Positions 10,701 through 21,696 of a stretch of DNA of 45,705 nt are shown here, piece by piece. The position numbers and the translations under genes are program-made. Under the pieces are notes generated by a model. The model saw nothing but the letters and a program-made list of their open reading frames with translations, did no database searches and was not told where the DNA came from. Source of the stretch: Cudoniella acicularis. Its lineage: Eukaryota > Ascomycota > Leotiomycetes > Helotiales > Helotiaceae. Numbering within the stretch: position 1 is the first letter of the stretch; each line of letters starts with the position of its first letter. The stretch is from assembly GCA_013054445.1 (NCBI GenBank), contig JAAMPI010000282.1:1-45705 (forward strand). Direction: 5' to 3'.

Positions 10701-13190
10701 GGAGCACACGGAATGTGGGCCGACCTCGAGCCAGATGGTATTTTCGTCAATAATACCGGCTTCCTGCGCAGAAACCAGCCCGCCCAAGAAGTCGACAGCC
10801 TCACGAGCATGGCGTCTGAGATAGTTGGGGCCGATAGTTCGAGCTTCAACAACAGGCTTGCCCAGAAGTGGAGAGATCAAGGGGATGCGACCCTCCTCAA
10901 AATGGACGGACTGCGCGAGACTTTCGAACTCATCCAAAATAGGATCAACTTGGGCGGAGTGGAATGCGAAGGGAACTTGGAGTTTTGTGCACTTGAAGCC
11001 GGCCTTGGAGAGGTGATCAGCGACACCGGACATCTCTTGGGCCTCTCCGCTGAGGACCGTCTCGCGTGGGCCATTGATGCAGGCAACGTTCAAATCCGAC
11101 GCACCCTTGAGCGCATCCATTACCGCCGATACTGCTCCTTGGATTGCTAACATCACGTGGGTACCGGCAGTGCATTTTTCCACAAGGAGTTGAGCTCTAG
11201 AGCCAACGAGGTAAATGGTGTCGCTGACAGAAAGGACCCCTGAAACGCAGAGGGCGGAGTATTCTCCGAGGCTGTGACCAACCAAAACGCTCGGGCTGAC
11301 GCCCCAAGACTGCCACAAGCGTGCCATGGCGACCTCGAAGCAGACTAATCCGACTTGAACAATGACAGGAGAGAGCGTTGAAACGTCTGACACGCTTCCA
11401 TCAATTAATGGAATGAATGATGGGAAGCCATGATTCATCGCAAGGCCATCAAAATCTCGGATATTTTCACGGAACAGCGAAGAGTTCTCATAGAGATCCT
11501 TGCCGAGAGCAGCATAATGAGATCCTTGGCCGGTGAATGTGAATGCGACTTTTGGTGGTACAGGGAGAACTGGAATGAATGTGTCGTTTGCCTTGCTTTT
11601 CAGTGCAGCCTTCACTTGTTCGATATCCGTTGCGACCACGTTCATGCGCCAGTTGTGCTGCAAGCGGCGAGCAGTCGTAGTATAGGCAACGTCGGCAACT
11701 GTAGTTCTTGGGTGCTCCTCGAGGTAGTCGACCAAGCGCGAGGCATTTCGCAGCATTGCGGCTTTGGATTTCGCCGTAATCGAGATCATGTGCGTTGAGC
11801 GAGGATCAACTGTAGCGGGCTTTTGTGATGGCGCGTCTTCCAGTAACAGGCCTGTATTTCCACCAGCAGCGCTGAAGTTGTTCACGAAGACCCGTCTTGG
11901 CTGGCCAACTCTTGCTCGAAGCGGGGTTTTGTGAAAAGCGATATTGACGTTTCGCTCGGAGAGGTCCTTAGGGAAAGTTTTGTTCATGACATTCTTGATG
12001 CCAACGTGTGGGGGAATGGTATTCTTCTGGAGCATCATCAAAACCTTAATCAACGCAGTGACCCCAGATGCAGCCTCGCCGTGACCGACATTGGCCTTGA
12101 CCGCGCCGAGGTAGAGCGGTTGCTCTGCTGAGCGCTTGCGATCAGCTGGCGCAAACACATTAGTGACAGACTTCATCTCAGTTCCGTCGCCAGCTTGAGT
12201 GCCTGTGCCATGCATCTCAACGTAATCAATATCAAGAGGATCAACGCCAGCTCTTTTCAGAATGGATTTGTAGAGCAACTCCTGCGTTGGGCCATGTGGA
12301 TGGGTGATTGAAACAGCATCAGCAGAGTGATTCGTGGCCGTATTGAGAATGACAGCGAGGACATTGTCCTTATCGGCAATAGCATCTGAAAGACGTTTGA
12401 CGATAACGGTGCCGACACCATCTGCTCTACAATATCCATCGGCATCGTTGTCGAATGTAGCACAAGGACCATTCTTCGAAAGAAATTGACCTCGACTCAG
12501 ACCAGCGAAAATGTCACTGTTGGTCATACAAGACAACCCACCAACAATGGCCGTATCGCAGTCGCTGGCCCAGAGTGATGTGCAGGCTAACTGCAGAGCA
12601 GCTGCACTAGATGAGCACGCGGTATCGATACTGAAACTTGGTCCACTAAAGCCGAAGTGATAATTGATCCTGCCAGGTCCGAAGGCTCTCACTCCTCCAG
12701 TGATGAAGTAAGTGTCGACCTCTTGTGCGGCATTGATTTCTCGCCAGTCGTCAGATGTTTGGCCATAGAAGGTGCCGATACGATCAAGTTGTGTTGATGG
12801 GGTTCTGTTGGGGAGATATCCTGACATTTCGAGAGCTTCGTATGCGGTGGTAAGAGCCATTCTCTGCATCGGATCGGTTTGGTAGGCCTCGCGGGGCGAC
12901 ATATTGAAGAATCGAGGATCAAACATTCCCGGTCTCTCAATCCAACAGCCATAAGGGGTGTGACTTGTGTTAATCGCCTTTCCTGTGGCATCGAAATGTG
13001 TCTCGACTGGAAAGCGGTCTGGTGGCACTTCTCTGTGCACATCGAGACCCTTTTCGAGAAGCTCCCATAATTTTTCGTGAGTTTCTGCATCTGGAAATCG
13101 TCCAGCCATCCCGACAATCGCAAGCTTCTCGCGAGCCGGCGGCAAAGAGTTCCCGGCCATCATGGCCGGTCTGTTGGCGGTCTCCGACAT
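7780..13190 (-). CDS. non-reducing polyketide synthase KS-AT-PT-ACP-ACP-TE, one frame break
   Basis: This would build an aromatic polyketide from malonyl-CoA. The KS domain (about residues 21-450) has DTACSSS with Cys192 and histidines in EMHGTGT (327) and KANVGH (370). The AT (about 550-860) has GHSLGEY with Ser640. The PT has VTGHVVNGANLCP and PYWIDSVAH carrying the His/Asp pair. Two ACPs follow with LGVDSLM and GMDSLM, then a TE with GWSAGG and a late His in MPGNHFSMMKG. The likely start is the ATG at 13190, since upstream in-frame codons lack an ATG. The KS begins almost at once and no SAT domain is seen. The reading frame changes between 10587 and 10617, in the AT-PT linker; the total fits one missing base. 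A 57-bp intron (7834-7890, GTAAGT...TTAG) precedes a last exon ending at 7780, giving about 1,784 residues. Too little is visible to name the product; the TE resembles those of orsellinate- and naphthopyrone-type synthases. Confidence 0.9.
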
Positions 13191-14340
13191 CTTGGAGAGC
13201 TGTGAATAGTTGCTGGGAACACACAAAGACAAAGGAACATTGGTTGAGCGACGCGTGGGTTATATTAACCTCCAAACCCGCCAGAAGGGTCATGACAATA
13301 ACATCTTCCATGATACCGACGATCCCTAGTCCATTGGCTTCACATGCCACACTATCGGGATTCCATGCATTGTGCCATATTCTGTTTGCAAGACCGAAAC
13401 GGACAGGCGGATCTCATGAGAAATCATTGTATACGAGATGAACTCGCCGAGCTGTATCAGCGAGAGCAAGAGCAACAGCCGCAACGACGAATGTAACGGC
13501 CGAAGGACGGTTAGGTATCGTTTCAGACGACCCCATTGGGCCATTTGTCATTCGCCTCTCGCACATTTCTCCGACGGACATCCCCACCACCTGACTTTGA
13601 CCTACTCAGCGCACCCAAGCCCCTTTCAGAGAGGGAACAGGTCATCTGTGAGAGCGCGGAGGTCCTCTTGCTACACCTTGACTGGAGGGTAAACATGAGA
13701 CAATGATGACCAGTGATGTAATGAATGCCGGCGCTATGGCACCCGAAAAAAATAGAAGCAACACCTTAAATCCACGAGGTGGAACCGTCACACTAGGATC
13801 GAAGCAGCCTCTGCAAGTCTGCCGAGACTTTTTCCGCTCCCTCGCCTTCCCGAGGCTTCCCTGGAGAGGACCCTCGATAATCGACAAGTTGATCTCAAAA
13901 AGCGAGCGGGAGTCCGTGCAAATCAAGTGTGCAAGCGCGTGCCGGACTTGCCAAGCCAGGGACATGGACTAAAACAATGACTTCGTCTAACACCACAACA
14001 CCGAGCCGTGCATATGGTTAAACCCGATTCGGAGGGAGTCTCGACGGGACCACTATTTCCATTCATCAATTAATGAGAAGGATTTGGGCCTTGAAAAAAA
14101 AAAATAGGGTTTCCTAGTTAGAGTGCTCGGATGTAAGCGGAAACGTGTTGCCTTTGAGCACCACATTAATCTCTTGGACACGCACCCCAATGCCGTGGCT
14201 TGAATTCCTGGACTCTGTCTCCGATTATTTCTCTATGCAATAAATGTCAGTCGGCGCTGGCTATAGGTGAGGGGATCGTATAAAGCAAAGGAAATCCAAC
14301 CCGTCAGGCGAAAGTCGCCACAACTAGAAATTCATGCATC
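13191..14340. promoter_or_regulatory. divergent promoter region, PKS / P450
   Basis: This 1.15-kb region lies between the PKS start (-) and the P450 start (+). It has no convincing gene and, importantly, no SAT-like sequence ahead of the PKS. TATA-like elements sit on the minus strand about 70 bp before the PKS ATG (near 13259-13265) and on the plus strand about 55 bp before the P450 ATG (near 14279-14285). An A tract lies near 14094-14104. Shared control of both genes is inferred from the divergent layout. Confidence 0.6.
13874..13884. promoter_or_regulatory. candidate AflR-type site TCG(N5)CGA
   Basis: The palindrome TCGATAATCGA matches TCG-N5-CGA, the known site class of AflR-family regulators. 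It sits in the shared PKS/P450 promoter, and an AflR-like factor is encoded nearby. Such a match is expected by chance roughly once in a few kilobases, so it is suggestive only. Confidence 0.35.
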
Positions 14341-16171
14341 ATGGCCACGTTGACTATCCAGCTCCTCGCAGTTCTCGTGCTACTAGTAGTGGTGTACGGC
14401 TTATGGCATCGAAGTCAGAGAACACTGCCACCTGGTGTACGTCGACTGCCCGGTCCGAAAGGTCTGCATCAGCCCGTTTAACATTCTCCCCCCTGCGTTC
14501 GTAACACCAAGGTAATCAATATGCTGACAATTGTTTCCAACGGCTAGGACTTCCACTTATAGGCCGCGTTCACGATGTTCCAAGTGAAACAACATGGTTG
14601 AAATTTTGGGAGTGGGCTCAGGAGTATGGCCCGATCTACCAGATGGAAATATTTGGAACGGTCCATGTTTGGATTTCATCTGAGAAAATTGCCAACGACT
14701 TGATGGCAAAAAGAGGCTCGATATATTCAGACCGACCTGTTATTCCAAATCTTCCAGACAACAGAACAAGTGGTGAATATTTGCCTTTACTTGGCAGTAA
14801 TGGTAGGTTGTACCCCTTAAGTTTTTTCCTTGGTAGAATCCCCCCGTATTTGAGAACTGCGTACTTAGAATTTATCAGAAATATGGAAGCGTCAGCGTAA
14901 ATTCGCTCATCACATCATGGCACGATCCCATGGTGCTTCTCAGCACTCATATCCCACGCTTGAACGCAAAAAACTACTTTACGAGCTTTTGAAGGACCCA
15001 GCGAACTACGTGTTCCTTATGGAAGCGTATACAGGCCGAACGATTTCTCGTCTTGCTTGGGGAGATGTGGAACAAGCTCCGGAGCTCAAAATTGACGCAT
15101 TCGGCTTGCTGGCTGCAATCAGTCCCAGTGGTGCTGTTCCAAACGTCGTTTCTTGGCTTGCAAACCTCCCAAGATTTCTTAGTCCATGGAAACAGACGGA
15201 GAAGGCAAGGCACGATGCTGAAAATGTCTTCTTCATGGAGGCCTTGGAGAGTGTCAAAAAGAAGAGTGCCAGGGAAGACGTGAATCCCAGTTATGCAAAG
15301 ATGTTTCTGGAGGGAAAAGAGAAGGGTGGCTGGTGTGATGAGGAGTGGGCGTATCTCATTGGTATGATGGCGATAGCTGGTGCATTGACAATTGCAAGTC
15401 CATTGCAGACGTACATCCTGGCCGCTTGCCACTTTCCAGAATGGCAGGTAAAGATGCAGGATGAAATCGAGAAAGTCTGCGGTGGGAGATGTCCGGAGTG
15501 GGAAGATAGAGAGAGTCTCCCCATCGTTCGAGCAGTTGTGAAAGAGATTCTGCGATGGAGACCACCAGTCCCAACAGGTGAGATGAGCAAATCCTAAAGC
15601 TTGTCGCATAGGCTAATAATTTCCAGGAATCCCACACAGGCTCGAAAATGACGATATATACGGAGAGTATTTCATCCCAGCAGGCGCTACCATCCATGCT
15701 CTTGAATGGTACGATCAATAAAGAACCATGTCTTGATCGTTTTTAGCTGACAGTCACAGGGGCATTTGTCGCGATCCAAGCATGTATCCTGATCCAGAAA
15801 GCTTCCGCCCCGAACGATGGCTCGAAAAGTCATTCCCAACATATCGCGAGCCTCTAACCAAGTTTCCCAATCTCCAAAATTACCACCAGTTTGGCTACGG
15901 GCGACGCACTTGCCAAGGTGTTGAGATTGTTGACCAGGAGTTGTTTTTGGTGATGGCTGGTCTGGCTTGGGCATTTGACATACGGAAAAAGAAGGATCCG
16001 TCTGGAGCTGAAATCGAGATTCATGACAATAAATACACCAGCTTGTTGATTGCAAAGCCTCTCAAGTTCGAGTTTGATTTGAGCGTTAGAGGCGAGGAGA
16101 GGAAGTCGTTGATTGAGAAGGCAGGTAAAGAGCTAGAGGAGATGGATGCGATGTCCAAGGTAGATAGTTGA
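14341..16171 (+). CDS. cytochrome P450 monooxygenase, five exons
   Basis: This is a microsomal heme-thiolate oxygenase, likely modifying the polyketide made by the divergent PKS. Exons are 14341-14461, 14548-14802, 14879-15577, 15627-15708 and 15760-16171; all junctions keep frame and give 522 residues. It starts with a membrane anchor (residues about 3-24) and a proline/glycine-rich hinge (LPPGVRRLPGPKG). A WKRQRKFAHH C-helix motif, the ExxR helix (KEILRWRPP), the PERW region and the heme loop FGYGRRTCQG with its Cys ligand are all present. The oxygen-binding I helix reads AGALTIAS instead of the usual AGxDTT, so the acidic residue is Leu while one Thr is kept. The family (CYP number) cannot be told from sight. 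Confidence 0.92.
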
Positions 16172-17136
16172 ATATAGAGTGAGAATGTGATACCAAGAGC
16201 AAAGAGAGATTTATCAGGTTCGTGCATGGCGAAGGAGTTGGACTGTAATAATTTGTTAGCAAATGAATTTTCTATTGAAGGACAGAGTAATAATTCCCCA
16301 TACCACCAGGTTCCCAGTGAGACGAAGGATGAGTAATGCAGATTTCATTCTATATCAACATATTGGTCGTTGTTGTCCATGGCGCAACGGCGCCAATTAA
16401 ATTGTTTGCCAGTATGCCAGTGAGGAGGACCAGCAGGGTCAAACTTGGGGAAGCAAGAGTCTTCTATGGTTCAAGCGCACTTCGCCAACACTCTCCGAAG
16501 CCTCAAATCCTTCCATCTTCCTTCATCGTGGAATGCCTCTCTGTTTGTTGGCGGTAATAGGTCCTCCGCTATTGAAATATGCAAAACGTCTCTTTCAAAG
16601 CATTAGTCAGTTGCTGCCAGTTGCCTCTTTTCGTCTCAATTCAGAGATGGTTGCTGGCGGCCGCGGTCGGATATGGCGCAGGAGGTCCGGCATATGTCAT
16701 TTGTGCATGAGGAGCCCGGTTGAGGCGTCGAGGAACGTCACGGAGAGGAGGAGATACGCGGGAAAAGAATCACATAATCGTTGGTCAGCAGAGAAAAGCC
16801 AGGCACAAGATGGCATCGTCGCGTTGCCGTTGAAAGCAGTGACGTTGACGAATTGAATTGGGATCGCATTGCGCAATGTGGGAGAGGAGAGTGTGGAGGG
16901 CGTGACGGGTGAAGAGCGAAGAGTGAAACCTTCGTTGAAGTTGGATGCGATGTGGTGATTTGAGCTGATGAAAGTTGACACATGGAGGGGAAGTTGCAGA
17001 ATCAAAATCCTTTGGCCTGAGGCTTCATACCAGCTCTGGCTCTGACTTCGGCTCCGGTCTAGCCTCGGGCCGATGACGGATCTTCCCGGTGGCACACTTC
17101 TTTTCCGTAGTCCGTACAACACTTTATATATTCACC
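16172..17136. other. intergenic stretch after the P450
   Basis: No gene is supported. A 141-residue open frame on the minus strand (16697-17122) and one on the plus strand (16533-16856) match no family. The right end has a TATA-like TTTATATATT just before the ATG of the 2EXR gene remnant. Confidence 0.4.
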
Positions 17137-18517
17137 ATGAGCACACCAGCTTCCAACACTGCCCCCGAAACCCGCTTCCCCAGATCCAACGACTTCCCTC
17201 TCGAGATCCAACAAATGATTGGGAGACTACGGTGGATATACTTTCCCTCTGAGTGGTATATCTATAACAGAAGAAGTTGGCTTTGTGACGACAATTCTTT
17301 TTCGAGGATTCGATCAGATTGCCCGGCCGGTTATCCACCTCGCCAGGAGGATCCCACTGCCCCCAAACAAATGAGACACGCTTTCCTGAACAAATACGCC
17401 GAAATATCCTTGACCAAACATATATATCTCCACAACCTCACGGTTCAAGAATATCTCGAAATGAATAAAATTCCATCGGAAATTGTAGATCCATCTGAAG
17501 ATAAAATCGCGAGGGAAAACGAGGAAAACTGCAGCGACGCAATCTTCTGTGCTCCTGGCCACGACATCGGTCAGTTGCCCAGTTCTATGGAACAGGATAA
17601 CACTATCGACCCTTCCCGCTGCTATACTTTGCGGTGGGAAAAAGATGAAGCTTCCATGGGTGATATTGCCATCATTAAATTTGAAGATATAGAAGACGGA
17701 GGCCCAAAGTTCTCAACGGGGTTGAAGAGTACGAGTGAGATTCCAAGCTTGCTTCTTGCCTGCAAGGAATCTTTTGAGGTGGCTTCTCGGGCGTACTAAT
17801 TGGCCTTCTCCACACTCGGTTCATTTGGAGAGATATATTTCTGTTTTGAGAGGGACGTTTTGTACATCAACTCGGGCAGTTTCATTGCTGGTGATATTGG
17901 TAACCATCCCTATGCTGCTGGAGATATAATCAACAACGAGGATCTTCGCAAGATTCGGATCCTAGCACTGGCGCCCCGGGACAGTATCGAGGAACTTCAG
18001 TTCGACTCCTGGTTATGTAGGTTTATGGGCACATTTGGAAACATCAGGGAACTGAGGCTTATTTCTGAGCCATTTCACCTCCATTTTCCAGACTTTGTTT
18101 CTCATCCTGGTGGGACAATAATTCTCAGACCAGAGATATTTCGGGTCAAAATTTTTCGATAACGAAAATGCCATTTGCGAAGAGCTATTTGGCGGTCTCA
18201 TTAGTCCATTCATATTTTCACTAGATTTAGTTGATTCTTTACGAGAGAAGTGGAATCGAAATATCGACAAACGCCGTAGGGAGTACAAAAATCCCCAACT
18301 GTCCATGTGGGAGATGCCCAACATTCGTTATGAAATGGCCTTGACGAATACGTTAGAGAATGAGATCCGTGGTGCGCTACAAACAAGGGCTACTGGGCAA
18401 CACACCGAGGTGACTCTGAATCTCCAGGGCCTCCTTCACGGAGCTCGAATGCGTTATCATCGGATTTCAACTCTACTTTCGGCCCAGCAGGTTCTATACA
18501 TCAAGCGTTTAGCGTGA
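17137..18517 (+). pseudogene. 2EXR-domain protein gene, broken by a stop and a frame change
   Basis: 2EXR proteins are an abundant fungal family of unknown role with an F-box-like N-terminal motif. Here the family start (FPLEIQQMI) and the hallmark block (LLLACKESFEVASRAY, then LAFSTLGSFGEIYF and RDVLYI) are clear. A TAA at 17797-17799 sits inside that block without a plausible intron around it. The frame then runs to 18162, while the C-terminal part continues in another frame (QRYFGSKFFDN onward) to 18517, so there is also an indel between 18122 and 18159. No intron of normal size explains the second break. The gene looks non-functional unless both are sequencing errors. It is probably not part of the biosynthetic pathway. 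Confidence 0.72.
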
Positions 18518-18938
18518 ACGGATTTACCCTGAGACCTTGTACAAAAGAATACTATATCTCTAACACCATCTCGTGTTTTGCAAGACCTCCCGCACATGGT
18601 TGTCTACGTCGCTCTTTTCTCGATTTTCTTTTGGAGGTCTTACGTGAGCCATAAACACTTGTCCTTCAAACTTTTTTCGTTCTTGTGTTTTGTCCTCCAA
18701 CAATCCAGCATTAGTACACGTAAATCATTCGACATAAGCTTGGAAGAAGGTAAGCACGAGTGTGCGGAATGGACAAAGTGCATTTTCAACTAAGAGAGGA
18801 TATCCTGATCTTCCAATTCATATTCCTTGCTACACCATATCTGAAGCAGTATATTCCTTGATACTTTGGAGATTTCACGGCCTGCTTGCTCATTGATCCG
18901 AAGATTTGTGTTCTAATATATTTCAAAAATCCCTCGGG

Positions 18939-20300
18939 ATGTCGCTCTCATGGATTGAAAGCTCACCTGGACGCTTTGAACGCCCTCTCGACTCCATCGA
19001 ATTATTCTTCAAAACTCTGGCCGGCGATGGTGCACCTCTTCAACAAGAGCATTGGGGTGTTTCTGTCGTTGCCCAATTTCGTCCCAGCATTCCAGTCTCC
19101 GAAGCTGAAGAAGCTTTGCGTCAGGCATGGAAAACCATGCGTTTCAATCACCAGAGATCGCTTGTTCGGCTGAAGGAAATACAAAAGTATACAGTGTGGC
19201 CACAGAAAGTTCTCTAGAAGCGTGGCTGGACGAAACTTTCATTATCGAGCCTATGATAGCGACAATTGAAGGACTTTTCGCGAATTTCAAACCCGGCCCG
19301 CTGTCTACTTGCCATTATCTCCCACGCAGCTCGGAATTTCTTATTCACAACTCTTACTGGAGGACGGGCGGCATTGGAGCCATCAATCTCTTAAACAACT
19401 TTTTCCACGCTGTGAACAACTCTCAGGAGATAGCCTTTGTTGCGGAAGGTGTTAATCTCACTCCGAGCGTGGATGAGCTGGCAGGGTTTTTGAACGTTCC
19501 TTCTAAAGAAGCAAATGAAGAAGCCATGGCGCTTGCTGTGCAGTATTTCGGGAACCTGCCAACAATCGGACTGCCCACTAAGTCCAATCAAGTCCCAGGT
19601 CCAACTCATCGATCTGGAATTAAGCTAGGCGTCAAAACAATTACCTCAATCTTGGCTACTTGCAAAGCAAACAACCTTACCGTCACCACTGCTTTTCACG
19701 CAGCATTTATTATGGCCACTCTGGATCTGGACACATCGAAAAGGCCAGAGGGGAAGAAATACACCTCATACATAGCCTTCAATTTCTATCCTTATTTAGC
19801 CCCACCAAATGGCGACCCTACGGCGCATCCTGTTACCGTCAACATGCTAGGCTTGCCTCTCTCGATAACCCCGAAAAACTTTGCCAACTGCATAACTCAG
19901 CTTCAAACAGTTTACAAACAACCACTCTCACCGAAAGACAACAACTTCGAGGCCATCATGGCTCCTTACATTAAGAAATTCGCTGCTATTGCCGCTATGG
20001 CACCGCCACCAGATGTTGTTTTGCCCAGCGAACCAATCATAAATAGTCTAGGCGTTGTGGATAAATATCTTGAGAAGCACCATGGGGATAAGGTGGAAAT
20101 TGTCGACTTTTGGTTAGGTGTGGAGATGCTTACCAGGCAGTTAGACTTGCTTGTGGACTTGGCAGGGCGAGATGTCTGTGAGTGGGCGTTACAACTCTGT
20201 GTTTTTTGATGACGATTTTGTGCTAGGCTTCTATAAGAAATGTATTGGGATTTTGGTTAGAGAGTTGAAGGTTGAGATTGGTGAGGACTGGTCTGCTTAA
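18939..20300 (+). pseudogene. condensation/Tri3-like acyltransferase, frame-broken and lacking catalytic residues
   Basis: The protein resembles fungal acyltransferases of the chloramphenicol-acetyltransferase/NRPS-condensation fold, as found for alcohol acetylation in secondary-metabolite clusters. The first frame opens at 18939 with SPGRFERPLDSIE and HWGVSVVAQF. The frame changes near 19150, after WKTMRFNH, and continues with ACSAEGNTKVYSV. The HWRIDG active-site motif expected in this family reads YWRTGG near 19352-19369, so both His and Asp are absent. Near the C-terminus there is either a second frame break at a run of six T (20202-20207) or a 49-bp intron (20178-20226) with GTGAGT...CTAG ends. 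The stop at 20298-20300 fits the family's end. It was probably a tailoring enzyme for the polyketide and now looks inactive. Confidence 0.7.
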
Positions 20301-20690
20301 AGATTCTCGTGTGGCATCACTTACTTTAGGTGCGAGCAATTTGGTTATGCTTCTTCAACGCTTTTAAAAGTTCTCGTAGTTTAGGTTAAATTTCTTTCTT
20401 GTTTCTTCCTTACTGCGCTCGTTATCCCTTCGGCCGTTTCGAGGCCTGTATTAGGATACTACTCTAAACACTTCAAATTAACTAAATAAATACCCTGTCT
20501 TTTTTTTTTTTTTAAAAAAAAAGTAAACTATACGAGTTAAAACAAAGTAAAATAAGATTCGTATTACGTTCTTAAATAATATTTCACAGTAGTAGAGTGT
20601 TTATTCTTCGAAGTGTGAGTTCTATCGTGGTAGAAGTCTGGAAACAGTCGATAAGATATTTAAGCTCTATTTCAGTAAAATCGAATGTCG

Positions 20691-21696
20691 CTACCACCTT
20701 GACTCCACCTCCTTGGAAAGCGGCAAAGACATTGTCCAGACACACCAATTTTGCCAAGTCTTTCGATCTGCAATGACGGTCTGCAAGCACACCACTCGTA
20801 CCGCCAAAAGAAACCCAATAACGGCGGGGATAATGTACCCAAGCGGGTTAACAGCCCAGAAATATGGACAGAATATCGACCACATGAGGGCTGGAATCGC
20901 AATGCTCCATCTCGCGAATACGTATCCCCTCACCAAAGGAAGAGTTCTCCGGCCGCGAAGTTGATCACCCTCATATCCGCCATGTCCTGCATCTGCAATG
21001 CTGAGAAAACAATACAAGCAACGATCACAAGCCATTGTCTCATTCGATCATTAAGCTTCCAAAGTTCATACCCAGCTGCAACTTTCGTAGATCCAGAGCT
21101 GTAACATATGAAGCAAAGCGCATTGATGAGATTTCGAGTAAGATAGTGATGATCTGCACCACTGAGGTCGTTATACATCCAAGTAAGTACCATCATGGCT
21201 ATTGTTTCTTCAAACCCTCCGAGGAAATAGGTAGCGATCAAAACTATGGGAATGACCCAGAGTAGCAGTTTCTGAGCACCTTGAGCGGAAATACGTTTCA
21301 TCGGAATTGGGCGCCATGGCTTATTGATTTTGTCTTCACTGATCGAGTCGGGGAGGCGCTGGTTAGCTAAATCAAAGACGAGTAGATTGAGCCAGTTCTA
21401 GAGTATGACTCGGGGCAAACGCTGAATTATTTCCAGGACTGCAGGGCTAGAGTTTGTGGTAAGCTGTGAGCCTGAGAGAGCACTGATGAAACTAAAGCAG
21501 GTCTCCGGAACCAGTATGGATTTTAGATCACTCAGTGTGAAAAGCCATATTGTGTAGAAGTGATATTGACAGAGAAAAATAGCTCGAAGAGCGCTGGATG
21601 ATTTACCGATTCGAGGGTGTGACTGTGATAGTCGTGAGCTTAAAAACAGGAAAGTGACCTAGAGTATTAACTCACGATTTCTTTGAGGCTGCCCAT
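20691..21696 (-). pseudogene. UbiA-superfamily membrane prenyltransferase / terpene cyclase-like gene, broken
   Basis: This is an integral membrane enzyme of the UbiA fold, close in motif layout to fungal UbiA-like proteins that include the fumagillin-type membrane terpene cyclase. Exon 1 is 21696-21676 (MGSLKEI), followed by a 53-bp intron (GTGAGT...ACAG, 21623-21675). The body shows ANQRLPDSISEDKINKPWRP (first polar motif), then MYNDLSGAD, QMQDMADM and RGRRTLPLV, with several membrane helices. Two defects are clear: a TAG at 21398-21400 just before NWLNLLVFD, where Trp is usual, and a one-base frame change near 20975-20985 between QDMADM and EGDQLRG. Length would be about 317 residues, normal for the family. 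If once active, it could have added or cyclised a prenyl unit; that is inference. Confidence 0.75.

Noticed and set aside
13642..13965. Possible SAT-domain exon upstream of the PKS
   Set aside because: The 107-residue frame lacks a SAT active-site motif and does not resemble the domain.
14974..15609. 211-residue open frame antisense to the P450
   Set aside because: It is opposite the heavily conserved P450 exon 3.
16697..17122. 141-residue open frame on the minus strand
   Set aside because: No family resemblance and no clear start context; left as intergenic.
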